Assembly: GCA_964503275.1 (NCBI GenBank) | Contig: CAZCZO010000002.1 | Location: 1 to 64,000, forward strand | From: DASRAP01 sp964503275 | GTDB taxonomy: Bacteria; Gemmatimonadota; Gemmatimonadetes; Gemmatimonadales; Gemmatimonadaceae | Direction of reading: 5' to 3' | Length of the DNA: 64,000 nt | In this document: piece by piece, positions 14,895-23,228 of the stretch | Position numbering within the stretch: position 1 is the stretch's first letter | Layout: every line of letters begins with the position of its first letter | Notes under the pieces: generated by a model | What the model was told of the DNA's origin: nothing | Databases searched by the model: none | The model's input: the letters and a program-made list of their open reading frames with translations, nothing else | Position numbers and translations under genes: made by a program

Positions 14895-15260
14895 GGGCGT
14901 GTAACTCGAGTGATGGGTGGCGTGGTCGTTCCGCTGGTTGTGACGTTATGAAAGCTGAAGCGGGGGTCTGACAGTGGCCACTTGTTCTGGCCGCTTATTC
15001 GACCCTATTGTCGCGTCCCCCCACCGCCCCAAGTGTGCAATTCTGGCCGGTGAAAGTGTGCAATTCTATTCCGGTGTTGACACCGCGGGATCCCCCAGAT
15101 GGCGCGTCAGCTCTTCGGCTGTCGCCCAGCAACGCATCCGGCACGGCCGGATCGGTTCCTTCGGGCTCTGGGGAGAGCTCCTCCTCACGGTGCGTATGGC
15201 CCCATGCACAACTATCCGGATCGCTTCTGAGTGATCGACCTCCGCTCAGCGTCGGACGTA
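14895..15260. other. Gene-free gap with IS-like repeats
   Basis: No coding region is supported here. It contains one copy of the CTGTCAG-type motif (14962-14974) and the 23-base-period repeat at 15031-15067. Short frames on both strands show no family resemblance. Confidence 0.55.
15031..15067. repeat. Two-copy 14-bp repeat resembling an IS21-type end
   Basis: AAGTGTGCAATTCT occurs at 15031-15044 and 15054-15067, a period of 23 bases, followed by CCGGTGTTGACACC. From memory, IS21-like elements carry repeated transposase-binding sites with a similar GTGTGCAATT core at their ends. No transposase or opposite end is in the window, so this would be a solo relic. Confidence 0.4.
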
Positions 15261-15962
15261 TCACCCCAAGTCCCCGAGCACATCACTGAGTTGCGCCCGC
15301 AACCTCGCCTGCCCGGCCCCCACCCCCTCCCAAGCCAGCCCACTCGCCAGCGCCAGCGCCACCCGCGCACGCCGTCTGCCGTCGCGCTCCGGCCATCCAC
15401 TAGCTCGTGCCGCGTCCTCGAACGCTTGCACCGCGGCCGCCTTGGCCACGTAGAGGTCTCTGAACGCCCGCCGCCGACGCCCCGCGGCCGTTGTCAGTTT
15501 TTCCGCGATCGCATTCATGGAATTGGCGTCGAAGCGCCGCCAGTAGTCCTCATTGCCCTCGTCGATGGCGGCGATCCCGGCCGCCAAACCGCGCTCGTGC
15601 ATGGTCACGAATAGCAACGGCGTCGCCGCTGCCCACTCCACATAGCCCTGCGCCACGCGGCGCAGCGGCGGGTCGGCCCCTTCGCAGCGCTGGGCCAGGG
15701 GCCGCAGCATTGCCGCCAGCCGCGTGAAGCCCTCGGCCGCCACCGCCGCCAGCAGGGTGCGACGATCAGGAAAGTGGAACAGCGGCGCCGACGGGCTCTT
15801 GCCCAACAGGCTGGCAACTAGCCGGATGCTCAGCGGCTCCGGGTCCTCACCGTCCGGCGGCAGGTTCTCCAAATACCCAACGGCCGCGGAAATGAACTCC
15901 TCACGCCGGGCGCGGGTCCACGCACGCGCGGACGGTCGCGCTGGGTCCGATGTGCTGTCCAT
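15261..15962 (-). CDS. TetR-family transcriptional regulator
   Basis: The 233-residue protein has an N-terminal helix-turn-helix region (LSIRLVASLLGKSPSAPLFHFPDRRTLLAAV), where the HFPDRRTLLAAV stretch is the TetR signature, and a long helical ligand-binding part that resembles none I can name. I use ATG 15962; a GTG at 15971 would add three residues. A probable operator lies directly upstream at 15988-16002. It stands alone, so its target is either itself or a distant gene. Confidence 0.82.
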   Translation of the reverse strand: MDSTSDPARPSARAWTRARREEFISAAVGYLENLPPDGEDPEPLSIRLVASLLGKSPSAPLFHFPDRRTLLAAVAAEGFTRLAAMLRPLAQRCEGADPPLRRVAQGYVEWAAATPLLFVTMHERGLAAGIAAIDEGNEDYWRRFDANSMNAIAEKLTTAAGRRRRAFRDLYVAKAAAVQAFEDAARASGWPERDGRRRARVALALASGLAWEGVGAGQARLRAQLSDVLGDLG

Positions 15963-15987
15963 AGCCAACACGATACCACCGTACTTG

Positions 15988-16002
15988 ACTAACGTCTAGT
16001 TA
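15988..16002. promoter_or_regulatory. Candidate TetR operator
   Basis: Overlapping inverted repeats ACTA-N5-TAGT (15988-16000) and TAAC-N5-GTTA (15990-16002) lie 26-40 bases upstream of the tetR-type start, where autoregulation is expected. Confidence 0.4.
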
Positions 16003-16441
16003 TTGATTCTCCGGCGACAAATACTTGAGTGAAGTTCAACTATTGGGAGCATCCTTACGTGCTCATTCCGACCGAATCTCCCTCGAAGATTGCGTGATGC
16101 GCCGTCAATTGAACCGCCAAGTCGCCGAGGCAAAAAGTGCAAGTCAAGTGATCGACTTCCACCCTTGTCGAGGTGATACTTCATTCATCACCACCGCACA
16201 CGCCGATCCCCCAGCGGACGGCACGAAGTGCTCTCCATGCATCGCCAGACTGATCGATATTCCGCACACCTGTGCCGGGGGCTCTCGCACGCCCCCCAGC
16301 AACACGCCGCTCGGCGTGGTGGGGATCTCGTCATGCCGGTAAGCACTCGGAGAGGCAGGTCTCTCATCAGCCCTGGGTAGGCAGAGCACCACCCTGCGCC
16401 CTCCCTCGGCTCCGTCGCAACGCCAACCCGAGGAGGTGTGT
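16003..16441. other. Gap before the M41 gene, no supported gene
   Basis: No convincing coding region is seen. A small hairpin CACGCC-GCTC-GGCGTG lies at 16302-16317. A minus-strand frame over 16144-16488 shows no recognisable domain and overlaps the M41 start. Confidence 0.5.
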
Positions 16442-17881
16442 ATGATCCGTCGCTGGCTCACCCGGCTCGCCAGCAAGGCCGAGCCCATCGCTGAGAACGA
16501 GCTCTCGCTCGTACAGATCGACCGCAGCTACTACAACGACGTCCCGTTCACACCGACCGCCGACATCCCGGGCGCGACCGCGTTGCTGGAGTGGGCCCGT
16601 GGTCTGGTCGCGGGGACGGAGGCGCCCGAGCGCATGCTCGAGACATCCATCTTCTATGGCCGCAACTTGATCGTGGTGTCGCAAGACGAGGTCTGGGCGC
16701 GCGCTGCTCTCACTCAGGTGGCGGGCGAGGTGGGTGCCACTGTCACGTCGATCGCAGCGACCGATGTGGCGCGGCTGGACGAGGCCACACTGGCATCGCT
16801 CGATGGACCCTGCGTCCTGCTGCTCGAGTTCGGTGATTGGGCGCGTGAGAGCTCCGACAGCGGCCCCGATGCCGCGGCAGCGCTCGCCCGGGTCGTGTCG
16901 CTGATTTCCGAGCGTGACCTACGCCAGTCGGTGTTCATCGCGATGGTGGCGCCGACCTTGCCGGAAACGTCGCAGGCACTGCGCGATGTAGGCGGCTTCG
17001 ACCGCTTTCTGTTGATCGCGCCACGCTCCGACGCGGAGTGGGGTCGCTACTTGCTCTCGCGCCTCGAGGACCGCGCCGACTCGTCGCTGGTCGAGACGGC
17101 GGCGCTCGCTGGCGGAATGTTCAGCCGCACCTTCGAGACCGAGCGTCGACGCGACCTGGCGGTGCTCCGCCTCAGCCGCCAGGCCGCCGCGAGAGGCAGC
17201 GTAAGCTTCAGCGACCTCGTGGAGCTCTGCGTCCGCGGTCTGGTGGAAGGCGCGCCCACCCTTGACCCCAGCGAGCGGGTCCGCGTGGCCGCGCACGAGA
17301 CGGGCCATGTGCTGGTCGAGTTGCTGGAGTCGGAAGGCACGATGATCCCCGAGTACGCGTCGATCATCCCAACGGCGCACTACAGTGGGGTGATGATGCA
17401 CGCCGCCGAGCGCTTGGTGCAGGACGGGGCCGCGACGACCTACAGCGATCTGGTCCAGAGGACGCGGGTCGGACTGGCCGGTCGCGCGGCCGAGGAGCTG
17501 CTGTTCGGCAGCGCCGGGATCAGCTTCGGCTGCGAGAACGATCTCGAACAGGCCACGTTCCTGGTGGACCGCGCGTTCAGCCGCTGGGGCTTTGGCCCCG
17601 GCATGGACGACCCGTCGCGCAGCGGGGCCAATCTCGCGCTGGTGGACGAGGACGCCGAGAAGCGTACGCCGTCGGAACGCGAGCGGCTGGCGCAAGACAC
17701 GCGGGAATTCCTGCGTGAGCAGTACACCGCGGCGCTCTCGATGCTACAGTCGCACCGACCGGTGTTCGACGACCTGCGCGCCGAGTTGGAGCAGCGGGGC
17801 GTGCTGGGCCGCGAGGCATTCATCGGCACCGCGAAGCGGCACGGGCTGGCCATCGCAGCGAGCGTCCGAAAGGCTGCCTAG
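16442..17881 (+). CDS. FtsH-like M41 metallopeptidase with a degenerate AAA domain
   Basis: The C-terminal half is a canonical M41 zinc peptidase: HETGH at 285-289, GRAAEELLFG at 347-356 and the third zinc ligand region GCENDLEQAT with Asp367. The N-terminal 210 residues follow the AAA layout (YYNDVPFTP...IPGATALLEW), but the Walker A position (about 73-82) reads GRNLIVVSQD and Walker B (about 124-132) reads CVLLLEFGD. ATP binding and hydrolysis are therefore probably lost. There is no N-terminal membrane helix, unlike FtsH. The start is secure: AGGAGG at 16431-16436, 5 bases before ATG. It may be an ATP-independent protease for unfolded or specific targets. It converges on the kinase operon. 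Confidence 0.85.
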   Translation: MIRRWLTRLASKAEPIAENELSLVQIDRSYYNDVPFTPTADIPGATALLEWARGLVAGTEAPERMLETSIFYGRNLIVVSQDEVWARAALTQVAGEVGATVTSIAATDVARLDEATLASLDGPCVLLLEFGDWARESSDSGPDAAAALARVVSLISERDLRQSVFIAMVAPTLPETSQALRDVGGFDRFLLIAPRSDAEWGRYLLSRLEDRADSSLVETAALAGGMFSRTFETERRRDLAVLRLSRQAAARGSVSFSDLVELCVRGLVEGAPTLDPSERVRVAAHETGHVLVELLESEGTMIPEYASIIPTAHYSGVMMHAAERLVQDGAATTYSDLVQRTRVGLAGRAAEELLFGSAGISFGCENDLEQATFLVDRAFSRWGFGPGMDDPSRSGANLALVDEDAEKRTPSERERLAQDTREFLREQYTAALSMLQSHRPVFDDLRAELEQRGVLGREAFIGTAKRHGLAIAASVRKAA

Positions 17882-17965
17882 GCAAGGCGCTGACGGAACT
17901 CCTCCCCGGACCCACGCGGTGGCTCGCTGACATCATCCCGGATGGCGTCGAGCCACCGGTACCCT

Positions 17966-17992
17966 GGGTGACGGCCCTCCCCGCCGTCACCC
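17966..17992. terminator. Bidirectional terminator between converging genes
   Basis: GGGTGACGGC (17966-17975) pairs with GCCGTCACCC (17983-17992) around a 7-base loop, between the M41 stop (17881) and the kinase stop (17987-17989), which it overlaps. No strong T-run is visible. Confidence 0.45.
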
Positions 17993-19924
17993 CAGCGCGT
18001 CAAGATCCGCACGCGCCTGCGCGTAGGCCCGTGCCAGCACCTCGTGTTCCGCGGTAAAGGGAAGGCGCTGCTGCACCGATCGCTGGAACCCCTCAGCTTC
18101 CTGCAGAGCGACCGTCAGTTTGCGCTCAATGTTCTGCAGAGCCAGTTGGTGTCGATGATTCACTTCGTCGCGCGCCATGGCGGGGACGCCCTTGGCCGCG
18201 CTGAACACGAAGCCCGCCGCGCAGCTGCTGCGCCACAGCAACAGCTGTTCCTTACGCTTCGGACCGATGCCAGGCACTTGATCGACGTCGGCAGTGATGT
18301 CCGCCGCCGTTTCGATCCCCTCGGAACGCAGTGCCGCGACGAGGCTGGTCGAAAGCCACGGGAGGCTCACGATGTCGACCTGGAACCGCCGTAGGAAGTC
18401 CGCGCGCTGGAGCTCCTGAACCTGCTGCGTCAAGCCTGCCAACTCACGCTTGTACCGTTCAAGCTGCTGCTCGTAGTCGCGGACAGCGCGCGCCGCCGCG
18501 CTGCGCTTCGCGTCGAAGCGCTGGGCGAGGTCGGCCAGCGGCGCCTGCCACGCCTCACAGGCGCTGAGCCATGCAGCCTCGGCCTCATCGACGACCGCCT
18601 GCCGCTGCCGCCGGAGGGCATTGAGCTCGGGGAGCATGCGGAGCACCACGCCGACCAGCACGACGGCGGTCCCTGCGAACAACAGTGCGCGAGGCAACCA
18701 GCCGAGCGCTGCGCAGAGCGTCAGCCCACCACCGACCGTCAGCAGTGTACGATGCAGCCAGCGCTGCACCCACATGTGCTGTGGCAACCCCGCGCCAACA
18801 AGACCCTGCGGCAACGGGCAGGGCGCACTAGGCAGGGGATCGGGCAGGTCAAGCGCGGCCAGCCTGCGTCGAACGGCTACCAGGTCCAACACCTGCGTAA
18901 CGTGGGCCTTGCGGGCGGGAGTGAACAGCAAGGTCGTCCACTGCGTCTCGGCAGGGCACCATGGACAGTCGTTGAGCGAGGACGCGAAGCGATGCGCCGG
19001 CTCCTGCTGGCAGTGCTTGAGCCCACGTCGCAGTGCCTCCAATGCCGTCACCCAATCCTGCGCACTTGGGCGTCCGCGCGTGGCGGCGTCGGGTGAAAAG
19101 GCGCGCTCGAAGAGCTGCTGAACGGCCTCGGGGACGATCAACAGCTTGAACGCGTTCTGGGGCCGGGCGATCCCGCGTGCCTTCGCGCGGCTGCCGTACG
19201 CGAACAGTCCACGCTTGATGGAATCGATCATATCGACAGGCGAGCCATCGAGCATACGGCCGACGAACGGATGCCGCCCGAAGAACAACAGCTTGAACAC
19301 GAGCACCGCCAGCGCGAAGCGGTCGTGCTCGACGCTGCGCACCGTGCGCGAGAAGTCCGCACCGATCAGTTCAGGTGCCGTGAAGTCCGGTACGCCGACC
19401 AAGCTGAAGTAGACCGTCTGGCCCTGCGTGATCTGGAAGGAGTCGCAATCGATGAGCCGTACCGTGGCGTCGCGCGCGACCAGCACGCCCGACTGATTGA
19501 GGTCACCGATCACGTGACCCGCGGAGTGCACGGTCTGCACCGCCGCCGCAACATTGCGGGCAACGTGTACAAGCAAGTCCCAGCGGCCGTCCGGGAAGAG
19601 CGCCATGCGCCTTTGGGTGCCGAACAGCTCGTGGATCTCGCTGGCATCATGGACGCGGGGCATCAGAAAGCCGCGCGGCTTTCGATGCTCGTCCAGGAGG
19701 AGCTCTTGTGGCCACGCTGCGATCGCGCGCAGCGCATCCTTCGAGCGATCTGCGACCATCACCTGGAGCTTGCTCAGCTTGCGGGCGTCCACCTCCTCGT
19801 GGTACAGCTTGGCGATCTCGTCCGATGCGCCAGCGACGCCGTGGACGACGCCCTCGCCACCGGAGCCCAGTCGCGGACCCAGTGTGACTGTTCGCCCAGC
19901 GGGGGTACGGAATCGCGCGCTCAT
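17987..19924 (-). CDS. YegI-type Ser/Thr kinase with coiled coil and helix-hairpin-helix
   Basis: Residues 15-290 form a protein-kinase domain: glycine loop LGSGGEGVV (19-27), Lys39, catalytic loop GDLNQSGVLV with Asp141, and LIDCDSF (157-163) in place of DFG. The usual Mg-binding Asn of the catalytic loop appears to be Gly146. After a CPWC knuckle come two membrane helices (about 385-430), a coiled coil (about 435-520) and a helix-hairpin-helix (IETAADITADVDQVPGIGPK). It overlaps the PP2C stop by ATGA. With VWA and PP2C genes upstream this is the TerY-P triad known from tellurium-resistance-related systems and E. coli yegI-yegK-yegL. Kinase targets are unknown. Confidence 0.85.
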   Translation of the reverse strand: MSARFRTPAGRTVTLGPRLGSGGEGVVHGVAGASDEIAKLYHEEVDARKLSKLQVMVADRSKDALRAIAAWPQELLLDEHRKPRGFLMPRVHDASEIHELFGTQRRMALFPDGRWDLLVHVARNVAAAVQTVHSAGHVIGDLNQSGVLVARDATVRLIDCDSFQITQGQTVYFSLVGVPDFTAPELIGADFSRTVRSVEHDRFALAVLVFKLLFFGRHPFVGRMLDGSPVDMIDSIKRGLFAYGSRAKARGIARPQNAFKLLIVPEAVQQLFERAFSPDAATRGRPSAQDWVTALEALRRGLKHCQQEPAHRFASSLNDCPWCPAETQWTTLLFTPARKAHVTQVLDLVAVRRRLAALDLPDPLPSAPCPLPQGLVGAGLPQHMWVQRWLHRTLLTVGGGLTLCAALGWLPRALLFAGTAVVLVGVVLRMLPELNALRRQRQAVVDEAEAAWLSACEAWQAPLADLAQRFDAKRSAAARAVRDYEQQLERYKRELAGLTQQVQELQRADFLRRFQVDIVSLPWLSTSLVAALRSEGIETAADITADVDQVPGIGPKRKEQLLLWRSSCAAGFVFSAAKGVPAMARDEVNHRHQLALQNIERKLTVALQEAEGFQRSVQQRLPFTAEHEVLARAYAQARADLDALG

Positions 19925-20697
19925 CCCAACGCCCGCACCGCGAGGACCAAGGTCAGATCGTCATCGGCGCGTGCGCGCAGCGAGTCGCTGGCGAGATACG
20001 TGGCCAGTCGTGCACTTGCCAGCTCCGCTGGCATCCTCGGCCGCTCAGCGATCGCTGCGAAATGCCGCTCGAAGAACGGCAGGTGCGGTCCCTTGGCCGC
20101 ATAGTCCAACAGCAGGTGCTGCAGGCCATCGCTGAAAAGCGCGACCATGTCGAGTGCCGGCAGTCCTGGCTGGAGATTCATACGGACCAGCGCGAGGTCG
20201 TCCGTCAGGAAATCTGTCTCGTTCGCGAACTGGCCCTGGACCGGCCACGAGACGACCCCGGTGACGTCACCACGACGCGCGACGATCGCGCCATCACCGA
20301 TGTGCGCGATGGCGCTCCGTTCCGGCCCGACGAGCAAGACGAGCAGGGTGCAGGCGAAGTCGCGCGGTGCCAGTCCCTCCTGCGACGCCTGCGCCCGGAT
20401 ACGGTCGGCGGCCACTCCGACCGCCTCCGTCAACAGGCGTTCGAGGTCGTCAGCCCCCGCGGCCGATGGATCGAATGCCCTCTGGACGTACTCGGCCACT
20501 CCACCGCAGGCCGTGCTGGCGCCGGCATCCGCCCTGATCGCGGAGCCGGCACCATCAGAGACCACCGCGAGGAGCCAGCCGTCGGGCAGTGCTTCAATGC
20601 GGCTGGCATCCTGGCAGGGCAGGTCGTTCAGGACATGCGCAGTGCCCTGTACGGAGGCCGCAGCCACGATCCACGTGGGCGCGACGTGCTCAGACAA
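19921..20697 (-). CDS. PP2C-type protein phosphatase (YegK-like)
   Basis: The 258-residue protein carries PP2C metal-site motifs in order: NDLPCQDAS, VVSDGAGS, HIGDGAIVA and FSDGLQH, with a final RADDDLTLVLAV. It should remove phosphates placed by the kinase downstream. I propose a TTG start at 20697, since the upstream frame before LSEHVAP lacks family character; this start overlaps the VWA stop by 8 bases and has GGGGTGGG just upstream. Its own stop overlaps the kinase ATG by four bases, so the three genes are coupled. Confidence 0.85.
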   Translation of the reverse strand: MSEHVAPTWIVAAASVQGTAHVLNDLPCQDASRIEALPDGWLLAVVSDGAGSAIRADAGASTACGGVAEYVQRAFDPSAAGADDLERLLTEAVGVAADRIRAQASQEGLAPRDFACTLLVLLVGPERSAIAHIGDGAIVARRGDVTGVVSWPVQGQFANETDFLTDDLALVRMNLQPGLPALDMVALFSDGLQHLLLDYAAKGPHLPFFERHFAAIAERPRMPAELASARLATYLASDSLRARADDDLTLVLAVRALG

Positions 20698-21382
20698 TGG
20701 CCCACCCCTGCGGACCGCTGGTGGGGTCGCTGAGCCGGATCTCGTCGGTGATCTGCGAGTGCGATACGGACTTGAGCGAGCTCGAGAGCCACACGAAGAG
20801 CCGCCGGAAATCGAGGCCGCGCAGTCGCAACGCATCGCGACTGGTGAAGCGATTCAGGACGCGGAAGTCGGCCCCCTCAGTGCCGACGGCGAAGAACGCG
20901 AACTTGCGCTCGTCATTGGCGGCGCGGGCCGCGGCCGCGACCGGCTCCCAGTCGTCCGTCGGGACCCCGTCGGTGATCAGGAAGATCCACGGGCGGTAGA
21001 ACGCGACCCCTTTGTCGCGGTAGGTCGCTTTGCGATCCTCGAGCAACTGCATGGCCCGCGACACTGCCGTCCCCATCGGTGTGTCACCTTGCGCGACCAG
21101 GTCGGGCGCGACGAACCGATCAACGGTCTGAAAGTCAGTGAGGACCTGGACCGGCCCGAAGGTGATGACGGCCACCTCGACGCGCTTGGCCGCGAGCGAG
21201 TCGCTCTGCAGTTCGCGCTGGAAGGTGCGCAGCCCCTCGTTGAGCTGATCGAGGGGCTCGCCGTCCATGGAGCCCGAGACATCGAGCAGGAGCACCACCG
21301 GGCAGCGAGACTCGGGGTTTCGGGCGAACTCGTCTCCGCCGAACTCCGGCAGGGTGGGGTCGAAAGGGACCTGAGTGAACAT
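20690..21382 (-). CDS. TerY/YegL-type von Willebrand A-domain protein
   Basis: The 230-residue protein is essentially a VWA domain with the metal-ion-dependent adhesion site DVSGSMDG near residue 34, the TPMG threonine loop near 110 and the ITDGVPTDDW strand end. The tail has a FVWLSSSLKSVS helix typical of TerY/YegL. It is the first gene of a VWA-PP2C-kinase operon and may be the scaffold or phosphorylation substrate. A CTGTCAG-type motif lies 54 bases upstream of the start. Confidence 0.87.
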   Translation of the reverse strand: MFTQVPFDPTLPEFGGDEFARNPESRCPVVLLLDVSGSMDGEPLDQLNEGLRTFQRELQSDSLAAKRVEVAVITFGPVQVLTDFQTVDRFVAPDLVAQGDTPMGTAVSRAMQLLEDRKATYRDKGVAFYRPWIFLITDGVPTDDWEPVAAAARAANDERKFAFFAVGTEGADFRVLNRFTSRDALRLRGLDFRRLFVWLSSSLKSVSHSQITDEIRLSDPTSGPQGWAIV

Positions 21383-21466
21383 TGCGCCTCCGGGAGGGTG
21401 AGGGGTGCTGCGCGATCCGTACCAGGAAGCTGAGTGGGGGGTCTGACAGTCGGCCGGTACGCGGTC

Positions 21467-21733
21467 CTAGAAGCGGTTGACGTCGTCGCTGCTGCGCCGA
21501 GCGTCATGCCGGTGACGCACGAAGCGGCGCAGCACGACGAGCGCGACGAGGGAGGAGCCGGCGAAGACCAGTACGTCGCGGCCCAGCGACATGCCGCCGC
21601 CGAGCCACTGCAGCAACGCCACCGGTGCGAGGCCGATCGCGAAGGCCAGGAACAGGAACGACGGCAGCAGCATTTCGAGGATCACGCAGGCCGCCGCGAG
21701 GATCAGCGCGATCTGATGCGCGGGGACGGTCAT
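21467..21733 (-). CDS. NfeD-like membrane protein (YbbK type)
   Basis: The 88-residue protein has two to three membrane helices (IALILAAACVILEMLLPSF and onward) and a short basic tail, the size of the membrane-only part of NfeD. It overlaps the SPFH stop by ATGA (21730-21733). SPFH and NfeD proteins pair to build membrane scaffold complexes such as QmcA/YbbK. The usual C-terminal OB fold is missing. Confidence 0.75.
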   Translation of the reverse strand: MTVPAHQIALILAAACVILEMLLPSFLFLAFAIGLAPVALLQWLGGGMSLGRDVLVFAGSSLVALVVLRRFVRHRHDARRSSDDVNRF

Positions 21734-22590
21734 GGCACTCGTGCGAAGCGGGAGATCGCCGACGACAACGTGCTGAGCACATCGGTGGGTAGCAGGACCA
21801 GCTTGTTGGCATCGCCGGTACCGAGGTGCCGCACCGCGTCGGCCTGGATCTTCCTGACCTCGAACTCGACTGCCGCCTCGCCTCCGCCGGTGATGGCAGC
21901 CGCGACGGTCTGCACCGCATAGGCCTCCGCCTCGGCGATCTTGCGGCGCGCCTCGGCCTGCCGTTCCGCCGCGTAGAGTTCGGCGTCGGCCGCGAGCTGC
22001 GCGGCCTCCTTGCGACCCTCGGCCTCGCGCACCAGTGCACGGCGGGTCCGCTCGGCGTTGAGCTGCAGCTGCATGGCCTGGCGGGTCTCGTCGTCCACGT
22101 CCACGTCGATGATCTCGACTCGCGACAGCAGAACCCCCCACTCCTGTGCGACCGTCCGCAGCTCCGTTTCGATCGCGTCTGAGAGCTCGCGGCGGTTGGA
22201 TTGGACCCCGTCGAGGTCGGTGCGGCCGATCACAGAGCGCACCACACCCGTCACGGTCGTGCGAATGGCGGCGTCGACGTCCCGGATGCGGTACACCGCA
22301 TTGGCCGCGTCGGTGATGCGGAAGAGGATGGCGAGGTCGATGCCGATGGTGACGTTGTCGAGGGTGATCGTCGAGATGCGATTGGTCGGCAGCTGGCGCT
22401 CGAGGATGTCCACCTTGTGCCGGACAGCGTCGAGCAGGGGCACCACCAGATGGAGCCCGGCCTCGAGGGTGCGATGGTAGCGGCCGAGCCGCTCGACGAG
22501 GTAGTTCTGCGACTGTGGGACGATGCGCACGCTGAGCGCCGCGGCAATGACCAGGACCGCGGCGAGCGCAATGGCGAGGGCAGGGAACAC
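21730..22590 (-). CDS. SPFH/stomatin-like protein (QmcA type)
   Basis: The 286-residue protein starts with one membrane helix, then IVPQSQNYLVERLGRYHRTL and GLHLVVPLLD, classic stomatin/QmcA signatures. The SPFH domain runs to about residue 180, followed by a coiled coil rich in Ala, Glu and Arg (ERTRRALVREAEGRKEAAQ). It should oligomerise on the inner membrane. The NfeD gene follows with a four-base overlap; the TerY-P triad begins 85 bases beyond that on the same strand. Confidence 0.88.
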   Translation of the reverse strand: MFPALAIALAAVLVIAAALSVRIVPQSQNYLVERLGRYHRTLEAGLHLVVPLLDAVRHKVDILERQLPTNRISTITLDNVTIGIDLAILFRITDAANAVYRIRDVDAAIRTTVTGVVRSVIGRTDLDGVQSNRRELSDAIETELRTVAQEWGVLLSRVEIIDVDVDDETRQAMQLQLNAERTRRALVREAEGRKEAAQLAADAELYAAERQAEARRKIAEAEAYAVQTVAAAITGGGEAAVEFEVRKIQADAVRHLGTGDANKLVLLPTDVLSTLSSAISRFARVP

Positions 22591-22729
22591 AGATGGGCTC
22601 CGGGCGAAAGTGGGCTGCTGAAACGCCCGGAGGAGTCTAGGGGGGGGGACTGACAGTGCAGTGCGATCCGACGTCGCTCAGCCCACCGTTGGTCGCCCAT
22701 TCTAGTGCTCAATTCGGGCGCCCGGCCAC

Positions 22730-23221
22730 CTACCCCGCCCGCACAACCCGCCCCCGTCTCACCTCCCTCGACTCGCACCCATACTGCGGCCGGCATCGCC
22801 GCGCCTCAGCGAACTTCTGGTTGAAGTCCACCCACTCGCCGTTCTCGACCACGCCCAACGAACCCGTCCAGCGGCCGACCACATATCGGTCGAGTGTGCG
22901 CGGGCGCTGCGGGTCGCCGCCGCAGTCGAGGTTCGCGACCTCGACGAGGTCGAACAGCACGAGGAGTTGTTCCTCCTCCACAAGCTTGAGCTGGATGCAC
23001 TCGGCGCGGCGGTACATCGAATAGCGCGCGATCGTCGCGTGTACGATCGACGCGGCTTCATCGACCGTCAGTAGGAGCTCGGTGGCGTCGAGCGGCAGCG
23101 TGTCCTGTGTGGTCGAGGCGACCAAGCGCGCCGCGGGCAGTTCCGCCCCGCGCTCCCCGCAGGCGACGGACACGGCTGTGAGAACGGCGAAAAAGCTCCG
23201 GGAGCGGAGAGACATCAGCAT
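22730..23221 (-). CDS. Hypothetical lipoprotein
   Basis: The 163-residue product begins with a signal and lipobox-like AVSVAC at residues 17-22. The mature part has helical and strand segments with CIQLKLVEEEQLLVLFDLVEV and three further Cys residues (LDCGG, RRCRP, YGCES) that could form a disulfide. No family is recognised. The SPFH pair lies 140 bases downstream on the same strand and a coiled-coil hypothetical upstream. Confidence 0.6.
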   Translation of the reverse strand: MLMSLRSRSFFAVLTAVSVACGERGAELPAARLVASTTQDTLPLDATELLLTVDEAASIVHATIARYSMYRRAECIQLKLVEEEQLLVLFDLVEVANLDCGGDPQRPRTLDRYVVGRWTGSLGVVENGEWVDFNQKFAEARRCRPQYGCESREVRRGRVVRAG

Positions 23222-23228
23222 GAGGACG

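Noticed and set aside
15031..15067. Start of a CRISPR array
   Set aside because: Only two repeat copies of 14 bases with a 9-base spacer; no further copies or cas genes.
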